Origin: Ectobius pallidus
Taxonomy: Eukaryota > Arthropoda > Insecta > Blattodea > Ectobiidae
DNA: 64,000 nucleotides
Assembly (NCBI GenBank): GCA_964059195.1
Contig: CAXKWD010000006.1
Coordinates: 12,206,530 to 12,270,529 of the forward strand
Direction: 5' to 3'
The notes beneath the pieces were generated by a model, which did no database searches, was not told the origin of the DNA, and worked only from the letters and a program-made list of their open reading frames with translations. This document shows, one piece after another, positions 1 to 11,759 of the stretch. Positions within the stretch are counted from its first letter, which is position 1. The number at the start of each line of letters is the position of its first letter. Position numbers and translations under genes: made by a program.

Positions 1-130
1 TTCGGTATGTGGGCACGTATCTGAGAGCATTGTCTGAGAGGTAGTGGAGAGTGGCATTCAGAGAGTCAACTCACAGGTGGACACACCTTTGCAATCAATC
101 TCAGAGAGCAGCTCGTACAGTCGGTCAAAT
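1..130. repeat. CTGAGAG-rich sequence, possible element end
   Basis: Repeated CTGAGAG or GAGAG words surround a GTGGACACACC string. The same words recur at 2370-2505, which suggests subterminal DNA of one transposon whose left end lies outside the window. No clean terminal repeat is visible. Confidence 0.3.
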
Positions 131-463
131 AAAAAACGTCGGGCGTTATTTTATAAAGTATCATGAACGAGCATATGTGCATGTACAGGAAGACTTAAGG
201 TTAGGTTCACACACGCCTCTTGTCTATCCATGTATTTTCTTGATTATTTAGTCAGTTTTGTTCCAAAACAAGCATGTATAGAAGGCTGTGGCTATATGCC
301 TCAAATCCGCCATATTCTTGGTTGCAAATTTTTATAATATTAATAATTAATAGATTCGCGAGGAATATGTTTATTCAAGGAGCATTTTTTAAAGATTTTA
401 TTTTATAATACCGGTACTTGTAGTGCAAAATCAATAACTTACGCTCAGCATCTGCAACCAATC

Positions 464-667
464 TTAGCATCGAAATACGCGTCCGGCCAGATCAACGTTT
501 GCTATGAAAACTTCCGGTCGCATTATAGTAAAGTTCCCACCTCTGAGCTGCTTTTCATAAATATGGAACCTTCTCGCTGCTTCAGAGACCGAAAAATGCA
601 GGTCAATTACAGCCCTAACCACACTTTCTCTCACGTTAGCATTGTATGTGGCGATGACACAAAGCAA
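464..667 (-). pseudogene. Helix-turn-helix-like fragment
   Basis: A 67-residue open frame contains ESVVRAVIDLHFSVSEAARR, which has the spacing of a Pipsqueak/CENP-B-like DNA-binding helix-turn-helix as found in pogo-type transposases and related insect proteins. There is no continuing domain and no clear start. It could be a degraded transposase N-terminus or chance. Confidence 0.3.
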
Positions 668-1174
668 AATGAATTACGACAATGCATTAAGTTGAATATC
701 GTGTGTTGCGCTTTCTGCATTGTTCATTTTTTCCCTCCTTGTTCATATTTTCCCTCCTGCCGCATGGCCTCATATGTTCCGAAAATGACCTGTATTTTGG
801 GTTTTTTATAGGAAACTTGTGAACTAATGCGTCAAAACTTTAATTTTAACAGCATACGAGTCCTGACGTTTTTTATTTGACCGACTGTACAATACAAATC
901 GGTTTTGTAAAGCTGAAAGATCTCTGAGAGTGGATAATGTGTATATTATGCCCACCAAGCCATATGATAAAACTGGTAAAAAATTCATAATTGTCGATTT
1001 TAGGGCCTATGCATAATATGTAATATTAAATTTAATATATCTGTACAATTTTATATATTTATACAGTAATTATAAAATATTAATTGATTTTTAAAATTGA
1101 TTCTACACAGGCCCTAAATATTCAGTTATTTAATCGCCTTCAATATTTATACAATATCTACACAAAAATGAAAA

Positions 1175-1492
1175 ATGAAAATAAAATCCCATATAACTCA
1201 ACAAAATAAAATCCATTGTACAACCAAGATATGGAAGACATTACTAGAACCAAATACAATACCTAACAGTCCCCGATCAAATGCAGTTGCACCATTCTGT
1301 CTCGAGACTGGTCTTGATTGGCTGGCGGCACATCTACATAGAATTAAGCTACTGGACTCTCCACACTGCATAGTATGCAAGAACACAAATACAGTAATGA
1401 ACAAGGATCACTTGATGGTCTGCGGAGACCTTCAGAAGATAGTTGGGACACCATTCCAGATCGCTGAATATTATTGGGAAGCCTGCAAGTGA
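1175..1492 (+). pseudogene. Non-LTR retrotransposon ORF2, C-terminal fragment
   Basis: The 105-residue frame holds the region after the reverse transcriptase and RNase H of a LINE polyprotein: 'TGLDWLAAHLHRI' followed by a zinc-knuckle pattern C-x2-C-x8-H-x4-C (CIVCKNTNTVMNKDHLMVC). In Jockey- and R1-like elements this segment closes ORF2. No reverse transcriptase catalytic motif lies upstream, so the copy is heavily 5'-truncated. The Met is an internal codon, not a start. Confidence 0.65.
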
Positions 1493-2265
1493 ATGATGAC
1501 AAATCAAGAGCTCCAGAATATAATGAAATACTGTAATCTTTATGGTCCACTACAGGCAATCATCGATTCTTATACAGAATATTCTAAGGCAAAGAAGGCT
1601 GTAACGGGTGCAGTAACCCTCATGTCTGTAGATTAGAGGCATGTAGGGATCTCCTGCAGGACAAATTTCCGGAACAGCGGTGATGGTCATAGGCCTGTTG
1701 TTAAGTAACCATATAAACGAACACAATTTTAGTGCAAACTACATACGATTCCATATATTCTGTTAAGTTGGGTATTTCAAAATCAGAGCCTAATCACTCT
1801 TGGTGATGGTCTTTGTACTCTTTTGAGGGGACCAAGTTGGCGTGCATGAGTCTATTGCATATAAAAGTAGAGACATTTAACAGCTACGTACAAAATGCTT
1901 TTGTTCTGGTGGTAAAGGACCAACCAATAAGGAGCATTTGTTGGCTCTTGGTCTTTGTGGATGCAGATGTTAAATAGTAGACCTAGCCATCCATGTAGAT
2001 GCACGAAGCTTAGATTCACAGTTTAATAGGATTGCTCCACTCGATTTGACATGCTATAAATTAAAATCACAGAAAAGCACAGTCACAATTAGTTTGTATT
2101 TAACAAGAATCTCATATCACATTTCAGTGTCTTTCTAGTTAATTTGTGGTCCTATCAAATACTTAATGATGTTCTGAGGATATCTTGAGAATATGAGATT
2201 GTCAAATTCTTTTAAACACGTAATAATTAAATGAATGGATTCACTTAAAAGCATTCAGCAATCCC

Positions 2266-2510
2266 TCATAAAATGCTTATATTAATATTAACAACGAATA
2301 GCCTAACACATTGTTGTGCGTCCATCTTGTCCGTAAATGCAAGACTAAAACTTCCGTGATATTTGTTTCGAGTGGACACGGTTCTGAGAGTAATGTTGCG
2401 AGTTTTACTCTCAGCTACTCTCAGGATTGGTCTAGCGCTCTCTAGTGGACACACCACCTCTCGAGAGTTTCTCGCCCTCTCAGCTCTCATGTGGACACTA
2501 GCCTTTATAC
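2266..2510 (-). repeat. Element end with GTGGACAC motifs
   Basis: GTGGACAC occurs at about 2372, 2446 and 2491 among several CTGAGAG-like words. A minus-strand frame across it ends 'MDAQQCVRLF', which could be the first residues of a transposon protein. That frame decays at once and no protein is assigned. Confidence 0.3.
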
Positions 2511-2576
2511 TGCCAAATTAACACTATCCTCATTCATGAACAAAGGCAAAACTTTTTAAACACTATAAAACAGTAT

Positions 2577-2835
2577 TGACCGCCGGTGTGGTCTTGTGGT
2601 TAGTGTCGCTGACAACAGATCTGTCAGCCTGGGTTCGATCCCCGGTACCTCCTCAGATTTTTCTGAGTTAGGGAGGTCTGGTAGGGGTGCACTCAGCCTC
2701 GTGATTAAAATTGAGGAGCCACTTGATAGAGAAGTGCTGACCACATGCCCCCCAATCCTGCCATCTGCCTATGGTAGATGATGCAGCGGTCAGGTGGTAG
2801 GCCAAGTTCCTCCAGGGATGTAGCGTCACGGAGTT
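2577..2835 (+). repeat. tRNA-derived SINE, family A, copy 1
   Basis: The head carries pol III control elements: an A-box region (TGGTCTTGTGGTTAGTGTCG) and a B-box GGTTCGATCCC. The body ends with GACCACATGCCCC and CTGCCATCTGCCTA. Perfect 13-bp target duplications, TATAAAACAGTAT, flank it at 2564-2576 and 2836-2848, so both boundaries are exact. Confidence 0.85.
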
Positions 2836-2849
2836 TATAAAACAGTATC

Positions 2850-3240
2850 TGTTGCAATTTTAAAATCTTCTAAAATCAGATTGCGAGAACACAGGTGATG
2901 GGTGGAGGGTAAATACAGTGTATTTTAATAACGGAAGATGGCTCAACTGGTGCTAAAATGCATCTTTTAAATTTAAACTCATGTGTTCCAATACGATCTT
3001 ATGTTAGAAGAAAGAATACTTTAGCACCATTTGAAAAATTGTTATTTTAAAATTGTAAGAAACCTTATTTTATTGTTTGTAACGTTGTTTGTCCTTGTTC
3101 AAGAATGAGTTCGAAGTGTGCATGTGGAACGTCACAAAGAAAATAGATTACCGGTGCTAACAGTTTAGGGGTATAAAGTTGTTTTGATTATCTCTTTAAT
3201 GTAGTACCTCATTAAAATGTGTATTGTCAGTTTGTTCCTG
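2850..3240. other. No feature recognised
   Basis: AT-rich DNA between the SINE and the piggyBac MITE, with no gene or repeat match to the rest of the window. Confidence 0.5.
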
Positions 3241-4180
3241 TTAACCCTTAGATAGGAACATCACCTAATATCCCTTTATGAGGAATTCAGATGAATATAC
3301 ATTTTTTTTTGCTAAAATTCACTTAATATTCTTGCTAAAATGAATCAATACTGTACCGGTACCGTACATCTATTTCTAGAATTAGAGACAGTTTAGAGTT
3401 ATAAAGTATTTATAGAAACTGTTGCCATGACTATAATTTCTAGTTATAGCTAATTTGTTTCCATTTCCTGGGCTTCTAGCCTACCGAAATACACCATGAT
3501 GATGAGCAAAAATTACAAATAACTTTTATTTCTCATAAATCGTCAATAATTTAACAAATTGCTTAGGCATGACATACTTTAAAAGTATGTTAATTACTTT
3601 AAAAAAATATCTCAATGAAAATAAATTTTAGAATCACAAAATATTCGAAGTGAAACAACAAAAGAATATAACTATCATTTCACATACAAAAAAATTTGAA
3701 AGATTCCCTTGAAGACTTCAAAGAGCACAGAACTCATCCTTGTTGGTTTTCTTGTATGAAGGTTCATCTTTATTTTCTATGTTCTCATGAAAATAATCTA
3801 GTTTACAGTTATTTCTCATGACAGTTTCATCTATAATCAATTCCATGAACAAAAACTGCCATATTTGTTCCATATGAGAACTAATTTCACAGATAAATGT
3901 ACAGAAACCATGCGTTAGAAGGAATATCCATCTAGAGGACTGGTGATTTTTACTTAAGCTGCGAGGAATATCCATCTGTCAGACGGCATAGCTCCTACCG
4001 AATCATTTGGTGTTACCGTGATAATCACATTGGTGAACAGGTGATGTAATCACATAGAAGACTAATACTTAAATGAGACTCTTTGAGTAGATGAGCACGA
4101 TAGAACCATAACCTGCGCTGTAGCAGCAAAAGACAATACCATATCCGTCTGTGAGATGGATGTTCCGCTCTGAGGGTTAA
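3241..4180. mobile_element. piggyBac-type MITE, copy 1
   Basis: TTAA stands at both ends, next to CCCTTAGATAGGAACATC on the left and its near inverse on the right. The TTAA target and CCY-rich termini are the piggyBac signature. The element is about 940 bp and holds only a remnant of transposase on the minus strand (3718-3975). A second copy lies at 17299-18214. Confidence 0.8.
3718..3975 (-). pseudogene. piggyBac transposase fragment
   Basis: The peptide contains 'MEQIWQFLFMELIIDETVMR' and then 'NNCKLDYF', which matches the start of the piggyBac DDE domain (xxLFFTDELIExIVxxTN pattern), and ends near KTNKDE. The three catalytic Asp residues are absent because the rest of the gene is missing. 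The parallel copy at 17756-17941 has the same segment with substitutions. Confidence 0.65.
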
Positions 4181-4695
4181 AAAAGTCATAAACTATCTGA
4201 AAGTAAAAAAAGGGAGCTCTGCAAGTAACTTACAGGGTAAAACTTGTACAGGTGAAAGTGTCTCTTTCCTATCAATATTTTATTATAAATAGAACATACA
4301 ATACGAGTCCAAAACAAACTTATTAAGTATAAAAAACAGAAGAGGAAACAGAAATACGTGATGACTAGTTTTGACAGAAATAATAGCTAACACACAAATT
4401 AATTAAATACAAAAATATTAGAAAACGAAAAAATTAACTTAAAATAATTCAACTCAACATGCTTTCAAAAGAATATTTAAATCTCAAAATAAAATATAAA
4501 TTATGGGCAAATCTCTCCATGACATTCTTGAGTTGTTAGAAAATGCAACGAGGACAATGTAACAAAATTCATATAAATCCCATTACAAAAATAATTTACA
4601 AAGTATGCAATGCTTCAATGAAAAGCTGTTTATACCGTACCATTCAAAAGCTTGGATGAATTCATATTTCCTTGCTGTTATAATTATTAACACCA

Positions 4696-5636
4696 GGGGC
4701 CTAAGTACTTCATAAAAGTTACAATTTTACAGGTGACTTAATTACTTGCTCAATGGCAATAGAAATTTCCTAAGCAAGCTAAAGGAATATTATCTATTTT
4801 ATGGAACCTGAAGGTTCATTGCCACGCTTCAGGTATCAGTAAATTGTTTTACAGGTTTACATTTTGACAATTGTGTTTTTCATAAAACATGACAACTTTA
4901 CATAAATGTCATGACAATTCTGTAGATTTGTATGACAATTTTACGTATTGTTGTTTCTCAAAACTTTTGAGTTTACTGGTAAGAGTCTGACATATGTCAA
5001 AGCTTAGGATACTTACCATTTATAAAACATTAATTTTTGTTGACATATTTACAAGTTTACAAAAAATGTAGAATTGTCATTACAGAAGTGACAGGCAATC
5101 TTTCATATGTAGGCCAAGTCAGTAGGTTATGTAAATGTGTGGCATAACTTGGCAAACTGTTTTTGTGATTTAAATTTCTTGTTAATAAACTTGCTAAATT
5201 GTCACTAGTAGTAGTAATATTAGCTGTAGTGAAAATGATTATGAAATGGATATGAGACTTCTGCAGGGATTTTAGGCAACGGATTAACCTAACTTTCAAT
5301 TTCAGTGACTTTGTATTAAGAGAAATATAATAATATTCAATTATTTTCAATAGTAATGATCGATTGCTTAGGTATCATTCGATGTTGAGATCAATTATCG
5401 CACATGTATATGATATCATCTACAGTGTACTAAAGTGTACTGAAGTTTGACATAAGATTGTTGCGTTTATGAAAAGGGTTCTTTTAGTCTGACAGTTTAC
5501 ATTAATTTGCCTGTAATGTAAGGAAAAGTTGTAATATTTATGAAAAATACAATTGTCATGACATATTGACAAATTAGTCAGACTTGACATAATTGTCGTA
5601 TTTGTCATAACTGTAGTGTTTTATGAAATAGGGCCC
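4696..5636. mobile_element. GGGCC-ended DNA element with LINE fragment inside
   Basis: The left end GGGGCCTA...TTCATAAAAG is the approximate inverse of the right end TTTTATGAAATAGGGCCC. The interior is rich in ATTGTCATGACAATT-like palindromic words. Such termini are common in PIF/Harbinger or hAT MITEs of insects; no clean target duplication was seen. A LINE tail fragment sits inside at about 4749-4838. Confidence 0.45.
4749..4838 (-). repeat. LINE 3'-tail fragment
   Basis: This is the same 3' terminal sequence (CTCAATGGCAATAG ... GGTTCATTGCC) that ends the LINE copies at 20715-21192 and 63034-63531. Only the last 90 bases remain. Confidence 0.6.
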
Positions 5637-5639
5637 AGT

Positions 5640-6640
5640 TCATTATAACAATAAATTTTACTGGCCAATACGCTGTTTTTTTTTTTTTACACATGTTAAA
5701 AATATGAACCTATTTGCATTTTGTCACATAATGGTACCAAGAAGTTAACATGTTCTAACTGTCTCAAGCAATGGATCTGAATTGCTTGTGTAACGACTAG
5801 GATATAACTCGTCCATTTAAAACTTACAATAAACTAAAATGTTAAATAATCATAATATGAAAAATTAGAGAAAATAAACATCAAGCAGTAGTGATTTATC
5901 TCTATGGAAGCAGGCAAAACAAAGACGTACAGTTGGGTTTTAGGATTGTAGAGTACCTATGCAATTCTTTAAAATATTTATATAATACATACACATTCAT
6001 TTAATTAAAAAATTCCTCTATCTTTATGGTTGCGTATTTGTGAAAAGAACATTTAAAATTACCGTTGAAACATATATCTTACTTGAAACGTGATTTCCCA
6101 CTTATATAATTAAATAAAATCAGGTAAACTGATATAACCAAGTGCCAGTATTTTTTTTTTAAATCAGTGATACACGCAATTATGATAGGCCCATGCATAA
6201 AAGTTAACTCCAAAAACAAAATGTGCCGGCAATAATAATAATGATGCAATAGACCTACGATTCGCTGATATCTCTGTTTCAATTTAAAGCAGCCTTAAAG
6301 GTTATGAATGAATAATAAGCATATGAAATCTATCTGTCAGGAATTATATTAGGTATATTGCTGCACAGGAACGAATAAGAAAAATACTCACAGTAAAATA
6401 TAGCCTAATCTAAATATCGGTAGTCTACATAACCATAGAATACACATTATAATATCAATATTCAACGGCTAGTTGTTATAAATCGTTTATTTAAATTATT
6501 ATTTAGCCACACTGACATCATTATAAAGAAACAAATCAATCAAGGTTGCTAACAATATGAATAAACGATTGGCAATTTGTTAAGTTTTTTAATACATTGT
6601 GGGCCTTGAAAGAATATTGATTACAAAATTAATATTGATA
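5640..6640. other. No feature recognised
   Basis: AT-rich sequence with short frames only. There are no termini, splice-site pairs or motifs that I can support. Confidence 0.5.
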
Positions 6641-6645
6641 TACTC

Positions 6646-7111
6646 GTTACTTCGGTACCGGTCAACCGATTTGGCCCTAATTCAATAGGCTTGTACCCAA
6701 GAACGTCATAAATTCGTATACCAAGTTTCAAGAAAATCCGATAAAGCGTATTTGAGTTATCCACGCCTTAGTGATATATTACCATAGAAAGGCACTAAAT
6801 TGGGCATTATTCCGGTACCGCCCAACCGATCTGGTCCAATATCAATAGACTTCTTCCAAGGGACATTATAAATTCGTATACCAAGTTTCATGAAAATCCG
6901 ATAAAGCGTATTTGAGTTATTGCGCCTTTAAAATATACACTAAATTGGGTTTTACTCCGGTACCGGTGAACCGATTTGGTCCAATATCAATAGGGTTCTT
7001 CCCATGGACATTATAAACGTGTATACCAAGTTTCATTACAATTCGACAAAGCTTATTTGAGTTATCGCGCGTACAGACACACGGACGGACGGACGGACAG
7101 ACGGACAGACA
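6646..7111. repeat. Threefold tandem repeat with a GGAC microsatellite
   Basis: Three units of roughly 150 bp begin near 6646, 6805 and 6949. Each holds CGGTACCG, an 'ACCGATTTGGTCC'-like word, ATACCAAGTTTCA and CGTATTTGAGTTAT. The array ends in a (GGAC/AGAC)n tract at 7078-7111. The element class is not recognised. Confidence 0.7.
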
Positions 7112-7242
7112 TTTTTCGTCCCCCACACAATCTCATAAAGTACCATACTGGCACTTAATAATTATCTTATTTCTATGGTATTGTCTGTTTTAGTGATGGG
7201 CAGAATCAAATAATTTTAGAATGAAATAATAGTTCTGGAGTA

Positions 7243-7589
7243 TAGTGGAGGCTAGACCTGTGTAGACAGTCGGGATGCTTTGAGGATTAAGCCATTGTCT
7301 GGCACTTAAGGAGTGGTATGGTAGGCCTACTGACTGAACGGCAATCGTCTGGTGCCCCACGTGGAGTCATAGCTAAAATGTCAAAAATTCAGAAATGAGC
7401 ACTGATTGGTTGCATACGAAATTCTATTGGCTGTCAGGCAAATTCAACGCCCAAGAAAACACGCTGAAAATCCAGAATATACAACTCTATTGTCCAAGAC
7501 ACCCTCATTTCAAGTTATTTACTGCGGATTATAAGGGTCTGTCGGCATTGCTTTGAAGAAAGTTGTATATGTAGAAGTTGCCTCCACTA
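7243..7589. mobile_element. Small TA-flanked MITE
   Basis: The termini are TAGTGGAGGC and GCCTCCACTA, with TA on each side. Length is 347 bp with no coding capacity. TA duplication points to Tc1/mariner-like mobilisation. Confidence 0.6.
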
Positions 7590-7591
7590 TA

Positions 7592-7800
7592 ATACAGGGT
7601 GTTAATGAATAACACCGAATTATTTTACCTGTATATAAAGGGGACATAAACGAGCAACGTTTATTAGGAGACTTGCTCAATGGATTCAATTTTTCCTGTT
7701 ACAGCATAAAATCTCCCAGGGCATGTTTGTCCCTAACATTTGAAAAAATGCAAAACAAAGGCACTTCCTTGTTAACATTTGTATTTAGAAAATACGTTCT
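7592..7800. repeat. Dispersed repeat with terminal hairpin, copy 1
   Basis: It starts ACAGGGTGTTAATGAATAACACC and shares about 200 bp with 11760-11955. The GGTGTTA/TAACACC arms form a terminal hairpin. Only one end is conserved, and the family is not recognised. Confidence 0.5.
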
Positions 7801-8596
7801 TTTACGAGTCATATATAAGATTTTTAGGTAAAATTTAGTTGTTGTTAAGCCCATATTTGTAGTCATATTTTCCACTTTTATTTAGGCCATAAAACATCCG
7901 AACCCAAGTTATAAACATTATAATGTTAGATAAAAAGAACAAAGCTGATTTAAAAAAGAAAAATAATTATTTATTCTAATAACCACTAATAATCTCAATT
8001 TTTCCATGTAAATATAGTGTTAACTCATGAGCCGGATTTCAAATAGGCAGCAGGCAGGAATTGGCCCACAGGCCATAGTTTTCCAACCCCTGATCTATAT
8101 AGAGACAATTTATATAAATATTGATTTACAGATACTGGTAGGTTACATTATCATTCTATAGTAGGGTGGGTTGAAAAAAATTATTTGCCTTCTGTAATAA
8201 GAAGAAAAATTATGTAAAAAAATTTAAATCAGTTGAAATCTTCTGATCATGCATCGTTTATAAAAATTGATGAGATTGAACCTTTTTCATATTTTTGTTT
8301 AATATGACTTAAAGTTTTACGATTGACAAGTTAAAATTTGCTATGCTCATTTCATGATTCAATAAAGTTACATAAATTAGTACATCAATAATATTTTAAT
8401 ATTATCCTTTTGTGCAATGTGTTTAAAAAACGAGAATTTAAAGAAAAATTCTATAAACTTTGTCGTTCAGATCTTTGCTCGTTTTGGCAGATCAGAAGGA
8501 TTGTGAGAAGACGGCAACATGCCAAGTTCCACCTCCACTGTACCGAACCAACCATCCAAAGTAGGGGTGTGTTATTTACATTATATTTTAAATACA

Positions 8597-9512
8597 AGGT
8601 GCGGCAGAGGAAACGGACGTTTTTCAAATAACCATAACTCAGAAGATTTTCAAGTTAAACAAAATTTAATTACACAGAAATGAAGCTTGTATAATGCAGT
8701 TTCTGTTGACTATTTCAGAATTACCTCTGAAAAATAACATCCGTCAAGTGACGACCTTCTTTCTGTATACACTCTCGTAACCTCACTTTGAAATTCTGCA
8801 TTGCTCTTCCCAACAATTCTTCCTCCACATTAGTGATTTCTACACGAATGAACTCTTTTAGTTCTTGGATGTTACGGGGTTTGTTTAAGTAAACCTTTGA
8901 TTTGAGGTAACCCCACAAAAAATAGTCACATATGGACAAGTCAGGGGAGTGAGGCCAATGTCGCCAAAACGGGAGACCACATGTTGAGGAAACATGTTGC
9001 GAACGAATTGAATTTGATGCTCTCGCAGTATGCGGTGTGCCATCATCTTGCTGGAACCAAATTTGCTGCGTGTTTAGTCTTCGGCTGAGTAGTTCCGGAA
9101 GCAGGAACCTGTTGAGAATTTCAATGTAGTGTGCTGAAGTCACTGTCACTGTGGTATTGTCCTCTTCAAAAAAATAAGGACCGATGATTACAAATTTAGC
9201 AACACCACACCACACCACACTGTTACTGGGTATGCCCAGAAGAAGACCACAACATGAGGGCCGAAACGTCGGTTTTAGACATGATGACACGGCGCCACCA
9301 GGACATTCAAGGTTATTATTAATGAGATTGCATGTTAGATAATTCCATTGTTGCGTCAATTGATGGCATTTATTTTTCGGGGGTAATTCTGAAATAGTCA
9401 ACAGAAACTGCATTATACAAGCTTCATTTCTGTGTAATTAAATATTGTTTAACTTGAAAATCTTCTGAGTTATGGTTATTTGAAAAACGTCCGTTTCTTC
9501 TGCCACACCCTT
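8597..9512 (-). mobile_element. Mariner-like element with about 130-bp terminal inverted repeats
   Basis: Long inverted repeats, about 8597-8728 and 9381-9512, read from GGTGCGGCAG inward through ACGTTTTTCAAATAACCAT to TGACTATTTCAGAATTACC. They bracket a damaged mariner transposase gene on the minus strand. The sequence next to each end is AT-rich and no clear TA duplication can be fixed. Confidence 0.65.
8721..9413 (-). pseudogene. Mariner-like transposase, truncated and rearranged
   Basis: The 230-residue frame keeps the C-terminal half of a mariner-family DDE transposase. The second catalytic Asp lies in 'WFQQDDGTPHTA' and the third in 'SPDLSICDYFLWGYLKSKVY'. The N-terminal helix-turn-helix and the first Asp are missing: residues up to about 75 are foreign sequence (9228-9380 carries Penelope-like DNA). 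The frame is therefore a fusion of unrelated DNA with a transposase remnant and cannot encode an active enzyme. The region before the second motif ('GPYFFEEDNTTVTVTSAHYI') fits the family. Confidence 0.8.
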
Positions 9513-10124
9513 TATTTTAAAAAATTGACTAGGATTCAGAGGTTCACTGTTGCCTATGACTTTTTTCAAAGTGTACATTTTTAAAGTGGGACTTTTGGAA
9601 GAAATAAGGCAAAGGCGATCTTTTTAACGGCCTAGATCTCATGTGGCCACCTAATCCTCCATATACTTTGCTGAGGCCTCGATAACATGTATGACACATC
9701 TCTCAACAGCCTGAATGTAAGGGACCTTTTTAATGTCTCTGATAGGTTGGGTAAGGTGAGGTTGGAACCTGGCATGTTGCCGTCTTCTCGCCATGAGTTC
9801 AGGGTCCTTTTGATCTGTGAAAACGAGCATAGATATGCATGATGAAATTTGCAAATTTTTCTTTAAATACCATACTCGTTTTTCGAACACATTGCACAAA
9901 AGGAAAAAATTAAAACATTATTGATATTATTTTTCCTCTAATTACAGGAGGCAAGTTTTTTGCACTTTAGCTTTTAAAAATAATATTACATTTTTTTAAC
10001 CCACCTTATTCTACAGTACGTTATAATAAACTCATGAAATATCATCTTATACTTCTAGAAAATCATTACATGTAATAGTTGATAAAAACATGAAATTACA
10101 TTGAAAATATCTGCCCTACAAAAT

Positions 10125-10863
10125 GAGGAGTGTCAGTTCAAAACGCGTTAAGTCCACCTCTGATTGTAATGTAGTTTTTTTTGCGGATTTGCGTTCTCTA
10201 AGGTGTTCTGCATGATACTACATAACGTTTTTGTTTCAAATTGCAACCTTTCATCGTTAAAATTGAGCCTGAAATATGGGGTTCGATGCAAAATGCATTC
10301 AGTCCAGAACTTGGTTCGGTGCAAATTAACGTTGAGTCCATACTTTAGACGTGATCACGTGCGAAACAGGTGGTGCGTTGAACTTAACGACGTTTATTGT
10401 TGCAGATGTTCTTCTAATGAAAGCAGCATTCACCAGACGCCAAAACAGATGTCATTAGCAGTCAATAATAAAAGAAGATAAGCATGGATTTTCCATGATT
10501 TAGCATGCTTGAAAAACAGAAATTATTTAACTTTTGACATTTTGGTACTTCGGCAATAGCTCACTTTGTATTAATGCGATCAGATGTTATTGTAATTCTT
10601 AAATAAAATACTAACTTTCATCTTTTTAAATGATTGTTATTATAGTGTTGGATCAAAACGTGTTAAGTCCGTTACATTCAAAACTTTAACTATCAATAAA
10701 AGATGTAAATGAAAAGAATGATTTGACACACTCAATACATTTATCTATATGTTAATTACTAATTCTGATCAGAAAAAAAATATTGCAAATTCGTTTGATA
10801 GTTTTTTGTCATTCCTGAAAAATCACTATTTGTGGACTAAACTCGTTTGAATCGATGCTCCTC
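10125..10863. mobile_element. TIR element with repeated internal motifs (Q)
   Basis: The two ends match in inverted orientation over about 33 bp (GAGGAG...GTTCAAA...AGTCCAC). Inside, the motif RTTCRA-x-CAAAAYGCGTTRAGTCC recurs at 10280-10305, 10313-10339 and 10649-10670. No transposase is seen and the superfamily is unknown. Confidence 0.5.
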
Positions 10864-10864
10864 A

Positions 10865-11755
10865 AATTATATTAGTGTTAGAGCTTTTCTTAACATTTTC
10901 TTATTGCACATTAATTCACGTTCCAGCTGCCATTGGAAGGACGTTTCGCTCATAAAGGCACTAAGTACAAGGCATAAGTACGTACTATGCAAGATAGTTA
11001 TGTTGATTAATATAACTGGTACAAACAGACAACCTCTACACAAATACATAGTAACTAATATATAAAAATATGAAGAATTTACTGTATCAACTTGGCAATG
11101 TTATTATTCTCACTGGTATACAGACCATTTTTAAAATATGGAATTTCTGGTCCCTTCTCAGGAATTATTTAATTTCCCGTCATTTGTCTTTCCTATACTT
11201 CTAGAACATTTTATTTTACACATAATGTGCTCATTATTTATCTTTTTTTATTTTAAAGACCTATATGTAGCACAAGACCTAAAGGTCATTCTTGATATTT
11301 TTTTCCATAGTATTGTCTGCTAGAATAATCTGTATGATAAAGTTGACACTTAAAGATCACTGTATAAATAAAATATATTTCTCTTTGAGAAATCATAACT
11401 CAAGGCACTTAAATATGTGAATGCCACCTTGTGTTCTTCTATACACTACATTCACTCACATTTTCTGTCTAGGAACTTTTCAATAGTAGCCTAGGCCTAG
11501 GTATATAAAGCTGCTAGGTGATACAATAGCAGAGTGTTTTGTTTTTACATCATAATGCTTACTCCACTTCACTTTATAAACAATGTTATTCCCTAAAAAA
11601 CGTAGGTTATTTAATTATTACTAATCTTGTGGTTTTTAGTTGTTTGTTTTTGTTTTGTTTTTTGTAAATCTTGCATGGAAGTTTTATAAACACATTTTGT
11701 ATTATCATCGTGAAAGAAGGATGTAATTTAGATTCTGGATCTGAATTAGACTACT
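10865..11755. other. No feature recognised
   Basis: AT-rich DNA. The overlapping short frames at 10867-11065 on both strands look like chance, and no repeat relation was noticed. Confidence 0.45.
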
Positions 11756-11759
11756 AGTA

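Larger units (their letters stand above)
8160..10014. mobile_element. Outer inverted-repeat element around a mariner
   Basis: GTAGGGTGGGTTGAAAAAAA at the left matches the inverse of the sequence ending at 10014. The homology continues inward through CTTTTGTGCAATGTGTT and GAGAAGACGGCAACATGCCA (to about 8545 and from about 9755). The left arm has roughly 170 extra bases. No transposase of its own is recognised. Confidence 0.5.

Noticed and set aside
6917..7126. 69-residue minus frame across the tandem repeat
   Set aside because: The frame results from the repeat and the GGAC tract, not from a gene.
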